From Mannheimia sp. USDA-ARS-USMARC-1261 (GTDB lineage: Bacteria; Pseudomonadota; Gammaproteobacteria; Enterobacterales; Pasteurellaceae), in NCBI RefSeq assembly GCF_000521605.1, contig NZ_CP006942.1, positions 1,798,001-1,862,000 on the forward strand: a DNA stretch of 64,000 nucleotides, read 5' to 3'. Below, piece after piece: positions 60,299 to 64,000 of this stretch. Position 1 is the stretch's first letter. Each line of letters opens with the position of its first letter. A program made the translations under genes and the position numbers. The notes under the pieces are model-generated. The model did not search any database, was not told the DNA's origin, and saw only the letters and a program-made list of their open reading frames with translations.

Positions 60299-61135
60299 TT
60301 AGATATAATGCTTATTCAACATTAAGAAATCATCATAAATCGGTAAAATCAGCACCTCTGGTTTTTCAATTTTAAGCACTTTGGGCTTTTCTTCTGCTTT
60401 ATTTTCAGAGCTATTCTCATCTTTTTTATTGGCAGTGATATCTTGTTCTTGTTTATCTTGTGGAGGAGCTAGCTCTGCTTTAACATTCGGTTTTGCTTCA
60501 TTGATATCTATTTTTTTAGCTAATTCTTCCGTTTTATTTTCCGTTTGCGGAGACTCAATCTTCGTTTCTTGGGTATTAACTTGTTCGGTTTTTTGTTCAG
60601 TTTCCACTTGCTCTACAGTCTGCTCTGTACTATTTTCTTCCACTTTTGGTTTATATGATGGATCTAATAATTGGCGGCTGATATCCATTTTAGAATCGAG
60701 CCAGATCGCAGCAATAGCATCGCTAAATTTTTTATTAAACACTTCAGATACAACACGATCATTTAAAATAAAGTAGCCACTATCTTCTAACGCGATATAG
60801 TGCAAAGTATCTTCCGGTTTAATGTCAGGGAATGTTTTTCTCAGACGAGTAATAACTTCATCAACCTCTTGTTCAGGCAGTTGAATGCCTAAATTATTCC
60901 AAGTTCTTGCTAAAGAAACCGCAAAATCACGCCCTTCCCACGGCTTTTTATATTGCAATGTGAGCATTAATGGACGTGTACCTTCATCATAGCGACCCGT
61001 TTCGGTAAAAAGTGTGATGTGATAAATATTGAACGGTCCCCAAGTATAATTGACATCATTAATTTTTTTCCAAGTTGCATTTGCTGTGCCTAAAAATAGA
61101 GAGAACAGTGTAAAAAAGACCGCTTTATAACGCAT
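60299..61135 (-). CDS. Secreted chalcone-isomerase-like protein with acidic C-terminal tail
   Basis: 278-residue protein with signal peptide (cleavage near GTANA). Residues about 22-165 resemble the bacterial chalcone-isomerase-like family: TWGPFNIYHITLFTETGRYDEGTRPLMLTLQYKKPW and EDTLHYIALEDSGYFILNDR. The remainder (about 170-260) is low-complexity, rich in Glu, Lys, Gln and Thr, probably disordered, then ends with a short hydrophobic motif. No enzymatic activity is known for most bacterial relatives. Family assignment is by pattern only. Confidence 0.6.
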   Translation of the reverse strand: MRYKAVFFTLFSLFLGTANATWKKINDVNYTWGPFNIYHITLFTETGRYDEGTRPLMLTLQYKKPWEGRDFAVSLARTWNNLGIQLPEQEVDEVITRLRKTFPDIKPEDTLHYIALEDSGYFILNDRVVSEVFNKKFSDAIAAIWLDSKMDISRQLLDPSYKPKVEENSTEQTVEQVETEQKTEQVNTQETKIESPQTENKTEELAKKIDINEAKPNVKAELAPPQDKQEQDITANKKDENSSENKAEEKPKVLKIEKPEVLILPIYDDFLMLNKHYI

Positions 61136-61321
61136 TATTTGGTATCCTAAAGATAAAAGTTATGGTGGCTATTATAGCCTTAAATAGGGTTATCACACAT
61201 ACTAATTTTCGATATAAATTTTGTGATCAAGTTCAAAAAATCAGAAAGATTTATGCGTAGAATCACGAAAAAATGCTAGTATTTTGTTATAAATATGACA
61301 AACAACAAATAGGAGTTAAAT

Positions 61322-61537
61322 ATGTTTCCGGAATTTCGTGATTTAATTACAGAATTAAAACAAAGCGATGCACATTTTTCTCGCTTGTTTGACAAACATA
61401 ACGAGCTAGATCAGCGTATCAAAAATATGGAAGCTAATATTGAGATCGCCACCCACGAAGAAGTTGAGACTCTAAAAAAAGAAAAACTGCATCTAAAAGA
61501 TCAGCTTTACGCTATCCTAAAACAAAAATCTGCTTAA
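61322..61537 (+). CDS. YdcH-family (DUF465) small protein
   Basis: 71-residue helical hairpin protein: MFPEFRDLITELKQSDAHFSRLFDKHNELDQRI followed by LKKEKLHLKDQLYAILK, the DUF465 pattern. Members are widespread but functionally unclear. AATAGGAG precedes the ATG. Monocistronic with its own terminator. Confidence 0.9.
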   Translation: MFPEFRDLITELKQSDAHFSRLFDKHNELDQRIKNMEANIEIATHEEVETLKKEKLHLKDQLYAILKQKSA

Positions 61538-61545
61538 TACTTAAA

Positions 61546-61575
61546 GAAAAAGTCCAGAATTTCTGGACTTTTTTC
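61546..61575. terminator. Bidirectional terminator
   Basis: AAAAGTCCAGAA/TTCTGGACTTTTTT hairpin between the YdcH-like gene and uvrD. Confidence 0.9.
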
Positions 61576-61577
61576 GT

Positions 61578-63776
61578 TTATAGCTTCTCTAAATTTGCCA
61601 TTTTTGCAATCAGCCATTTTATCCCATTACCGACGAATGCCACTTGTAAACGGGTTGCTTCGCCTGAACCTTCCACATTGATAATCGTACCTTGTCCGAA
61701 TTTGGCGTGATTTACTTTCTGTCCCATTTTCCAGCTATCATCATTTAAGATGGAAGCGGTCGTTTTTGCTGGATTTTTTGCAAATGCAGAAGATTGATTA
61801 AAACTCGCCGCACGATTAATTGAACCTCTTAAACGCACTTCACGAATATGTTCTTCCGGTAACTCGGCAATAAAGCGAGAAGGTATATGACGTTCTTCCT
61901 TGCCGTATAAACGGCGGGATTCCGCATAGCTGATAGTGAGCTTTTTCTTCGCTCGAGTAATGCCAACATACGCCAAGCGACGTTCTTCTTGCAATCTGCC
62001 TTCATCAAAACTCATTCCACTTGGGAAAATCCCTTCTTCCACACCCACCATAAATACACGTGGGAATTCTAAGCCTTTCGCTGAGTGTAATGTCATTAGC
62101 TCCACATAATCTTCGTGTTGAGAGGCTTGAGCTTCACCGGCTTCAAGGGATGCGTGAGTTAAAAAGGCAGTGAGATCAGTTAAATCTTCTGCTTCATCAG
62201 GTTTAACAAACTGTTTAGTGGCAGTTACTAGCTCTTCTAAGTTTTCAATACGAACTTCACCTTTCTCGCCTTTTTCTTGTTTGTACATTTCATACAAGCC
62301 CGATTTTTTAATTACATAATCGGTTTGCTCAGCTAAAGACATCTGCTCGGTTTCTTGATCTAAGGCATTAATCAATTCAACAAAGCGGAGCAACGAAGAA
62401 GCCGCTCTGCCTGAAAGTTGTTCTTCCTGCACTGCCACTTGAATGGCTTGCCATAAGGTAATTTGGCGGTTTCGAGTAATTTGGCGAAGCGTGTCTAAGG
62501 TTCTGTCGCCAATACCTCTGGTTGGGGTGTTAATCACACGCTCAAATGCAGCATCGTCCTGGCGGTTGGCAATCAAACGCAGATACGCCAACGCGTCTTT
62601 GATCTCTTGGCGTTCAAAGAATCGCATTCCGCCGTAAATGCGGTACGGAATATTGGCTTGAATTAAGGCTTCCTCAATCACACGGGACTGGCTGTTGCTA
62701 CGGTAAAGCACCGCACATTCGGCAAGATCGCCCTCGTCCTCTTTCCATTGTTTGATTTGAGAGGCGACAAAGCGGGCTTCGTCCAACTCATTGAAGGCAC
62801 AGTAAATATCTACGGGTTCGCCATCACCACTATCTGTCCATAAATTTTTGCCCAAGCGGTTATCATTATTGGCAATTAATTCATTGGCACAGCTTAAAAT
62901 ATTGCCGGTGGAACGGTAATTTTGCTCCAAACGAATGGTTTGAGCATTGTCATAATCGTTCAAGAAACGCTGAATATTCTCCACCTGAGCTCCACGCCAA
63001 CCGTAGATCGATTGATCATCATCGCCCACGATCATCACTTTGCCGACATCACCTGCTAATAAGCGAATAAGATCGTACTGAATGTTGTTGGTGTCTTGGA
63101 ACTCATCGATCAAAATCTGCTGAAAGCGTTGTTGATAACGCTGCAAAATCGCAGGTTTGCGTTTGAATAACTCATAAGTTCGAATAAGCAGCTCGGCAAA
63201 ATCCAATAAGCCTGCACGGTCGCACGCCTCTTGGTAGATCTGATAAATCTCAACCAGTTTTTTCTCATTTGGATCGTTATGGTGTTCGATATCTTTGGCT
63301 CGTTTTCCCTTATCTTTTTGAGCATTGATATACCAAGCAACGTGTTTCGGCGGGAAATGTTTTTCATCAATATTGTGTAGTTTCAGCAAGCGTTTGAGCA
63401 AACGCTGCTGATCTTCGGTATCCATAATTTGGAAATCTTTCGGTAAATCGGCATCTAAGTAATGGGAGCGTAATAAACGATTAGCAATACTATGAAAAGT
63501 GCCTACCCACATACCAAACAGGCGGTTATCGCCTGATTGGGAAAGGGTATGCTCAATACGGTGCCGCATTTCTGCAGCAGCTTTATTGGTAAAAGTTACG
63601 GCGAGAATGTTTGATTCCGGTATATTTTCCACGCCAATTAACCACGCAATGCGGTGAGTTAAAACCCTTGTTTTGCCCGAACCGGCTCCCGCCAGAACCA
63701 AGTAATTGCCGATTGGTGCAGCAACAGCCTCTCGCTGCTTGTCATTTAAACCATCTAATAATAATGAAAAATCCAT
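61578..63776 (-). CDS. uvrD: DNA helicase II (UvrD)
   Basis: 732-residue SF1 3'-5' helicase for nucleotide excision and mismatch repair. Motif I LAGAGSGKTRVLTHRI, Ia AVTFTNKAAAEMRHR, II ILIDEFQDTN, III VGDDDQSIYGWRGA, IV LEQNYRST, V LMTLHSAKGLEF and VI EERRLAYVGITRAKKKL are all intact; the C-terminal WKMGQKVNHAKFGQGTII is the Tudor-like RNA polymerase-binding end. The ATG at 63776 (MDFSLLLDGLN) follows AAAAGG; an in-frame GTG two codons earlier lacks spacing. Confidence 0.97.
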   Translation of the reverse strand: MDFSLLLDGLNDKQREAVAAPIGNYLVLAGAGSGKTRVLTHRIAWLIGVENIPESNILAVTFTNKAAAEMRHRIEHTLSQSGDNRLFGMWVGTFHSIANRLLRSHYLDADLPKDFQIMDTEDQQRLLKRLLKLHNIDEKHFPPKHVAWYINAQKDKGKRAKDIEHHNDPNEKKLVEIYQIYQEACDRAGLLDFAELLIRTYELFKRKPAILQRYQQRFQQILIDEFQDTNNIQYDLIRLLAGDVGKVMIVGDDDQSIYGWRGAQVENIQRFLNDYDNAQTIRLEQNYRSTGNILSCANELIANNDNRLGKNLWTDSGDGEPVDIYCAFNELDEARFVASQIKQWKEDEGDLAECAVLYRSNSQSRVIEEALIQANIPYRIYGGMRFFERQEIKDALAYLRLIANRQDDAAFERVINTPTRGIGDRTLDTLRQITRNRQITLWQAIQVAVQEEQLSGRAASSLLRFVELINALDQETEQMSLAEQTDYVIKKSGLYEMYKQEKGEKGEVRIENLEELVTATKQFVKPDEAEDLTDLTAFLTHASLEAGEAQASQHEDYVELMTLHSAKGLEFPRVFMVGVEEGIFPSGMSFDEGRLQEERRLAYVGITRAKKKLTISYAESRRLYGKEERHIPSRFIAELPEEHIREVRLRGSINRAASFNQSSAFAKNPAKTTASILNDDSWKMGQKVNHAKFGQGTIINVEGSGEATRLQVAFVGNGIKWLIAKMANLEKL

Positions 63777-63820
63777 AATCACCTTTTAATCTGTGCTTTT
63801 ATACAGCATTATAGCCTAAA

Positions 63821-64000
63821 TTATGGGTTTAAGAAAATGTTCTCCGTTAAAATGGGATCTTGGAATTCAAAACCGGCTGCGAGGAGTTTTTCTGGAATGA
63901 GTTGTTGGTTATCTAATACTAAGCAAGCTCGTTCACCTAAGCCTAATTTCAACGCAAATTCAGGCACAGCAAAGAAAGCGGGACGATTAACTGCATTCGC
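63821..64000 (-). CDS. yfcH: C-terminal end of a YfcH-type NAD-dependent epimerase (partial)
   Basis: 59 residues up to the stop, entering from the window edge. NRPAFFAVPEFALKLGLGERACLVLDNQQLIPEKLLAAGFEFQDP matches the C-terminal domain of the SDR39 (YfcH/TIGR01777) epimerase family, whose cell function is not well defined. Same strand as uvrD and 45 bases upstream of it. Confidence 0.8.
   Translation of the reverse strand, partial: ANAVNRPAFFAVPEFALKLGLGERACLVLDNQQLIPEKLLAAGFEFQDPILTENIFLNP

Noticed and set aside
61200-61260. Possible CRP site (TTGTGATC near 61220)
   Set aside because: Only one half-site fits TGTGA; the other half is too poor to call.

Overview
The window looks like chromosomal DNA of a Pasteurellaceae bacterium, most probably Mannheimia or a close relative. 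It is AT-rich and strewn with the 9-10 base DNA uptake signal ACAAGCGGT(C), the Actinobacillus/Mannheimia type. Its TbpA and TbpB resemble those I recall from Mannheimia haemolytica without matching throughout, so a sister species is possible. Gene neighbourhoods such as galE-ampG-adk, cysZ/zipA-ligA, rpsF-priB-rpsR-rplI and dusB-fis are those expected of gamma-proteobacteria and this family. Species assignment is inference; no search was run.

Layout. 1-3.7 kb is an accessory stretch: a small membrane protein, a secreted protein and a 623-residue coiled-coil protein that I do not recognise, then a YafQ-type toxin whose antitoxin survives only as a C-terminal fragment. 3.7-9.1 kb holds tyrA, aroF, the LPS heptosyltransferase opsX, pykA and sixA. 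9.3-10.6 kb is dusB-fis. 10.7-15.5 kb is the Fur-box-controlled transferrin receptor operon tbpBA. 15.5-23.1 kb has rnt, gloA, a membrane protein with ydbH-ynbE, folK, pcnB (which appears to start at AUU) and dksA. 23.3-25.7 kb has a TPP-riboswitch-controlled thiB beside a PurR-box and attenuator-like leader in front of a cytosine-deaminase-like gene. 25.8-31.3 kb has a TolC-like outer membrane factor, gmk, gpt, and a Slam translocon gene with its probable TbpB-like surface lipoprotein cargo. 31.3-34.5 kb has pepD, an intact RelB/RelE-type pair and lpxM. 34.9-41.4 kb is the rnf electron transport operon, interrupted by a TRIC-family channel gene. 41.7-64 kb is mostly housekeeping: ettA, dnaQ, the rpsF operon, purD, malQ, pnuC, cysZ, zipA-ligA, galE, ampG, adk, maeB, a chalcone-isomerase-like secreted protein, a YdcH-like protein, uvrD and the end of a yfcH-like epimerase.

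Functional links. TbpA/TbpB acquire iron from host transferrin, and the Slam protein is the kind of outer membrane machine that places TbpB-type lipoproteins on the surface, so the two loci probably cooperate. Two perfect PurR cores, upstream of purD and upstream of the deaminase leader, point to a common purine regulon. The Rnf complex couples NADH/ferredoxin electron flow to an ion gradient; its RnfC subunit has an expanded repeat tail that carries uptake signals.

Most noteworthy: (1) the Slam plus alanine-rich lipoprotein pair, with a T10 tract inside the lipoprotein promoter that could give phase variation; (2) an AUU start for pcnB; (3) a TPP riboswitch whose P3 arm is built from two inverted uptake signals; (4) a PurR-box/leader-ORF/double-terminator control region; (5) a TRIC gene translationally coupled into rnf; (6) a 52-residue lipoprotein gene that is easily missed.
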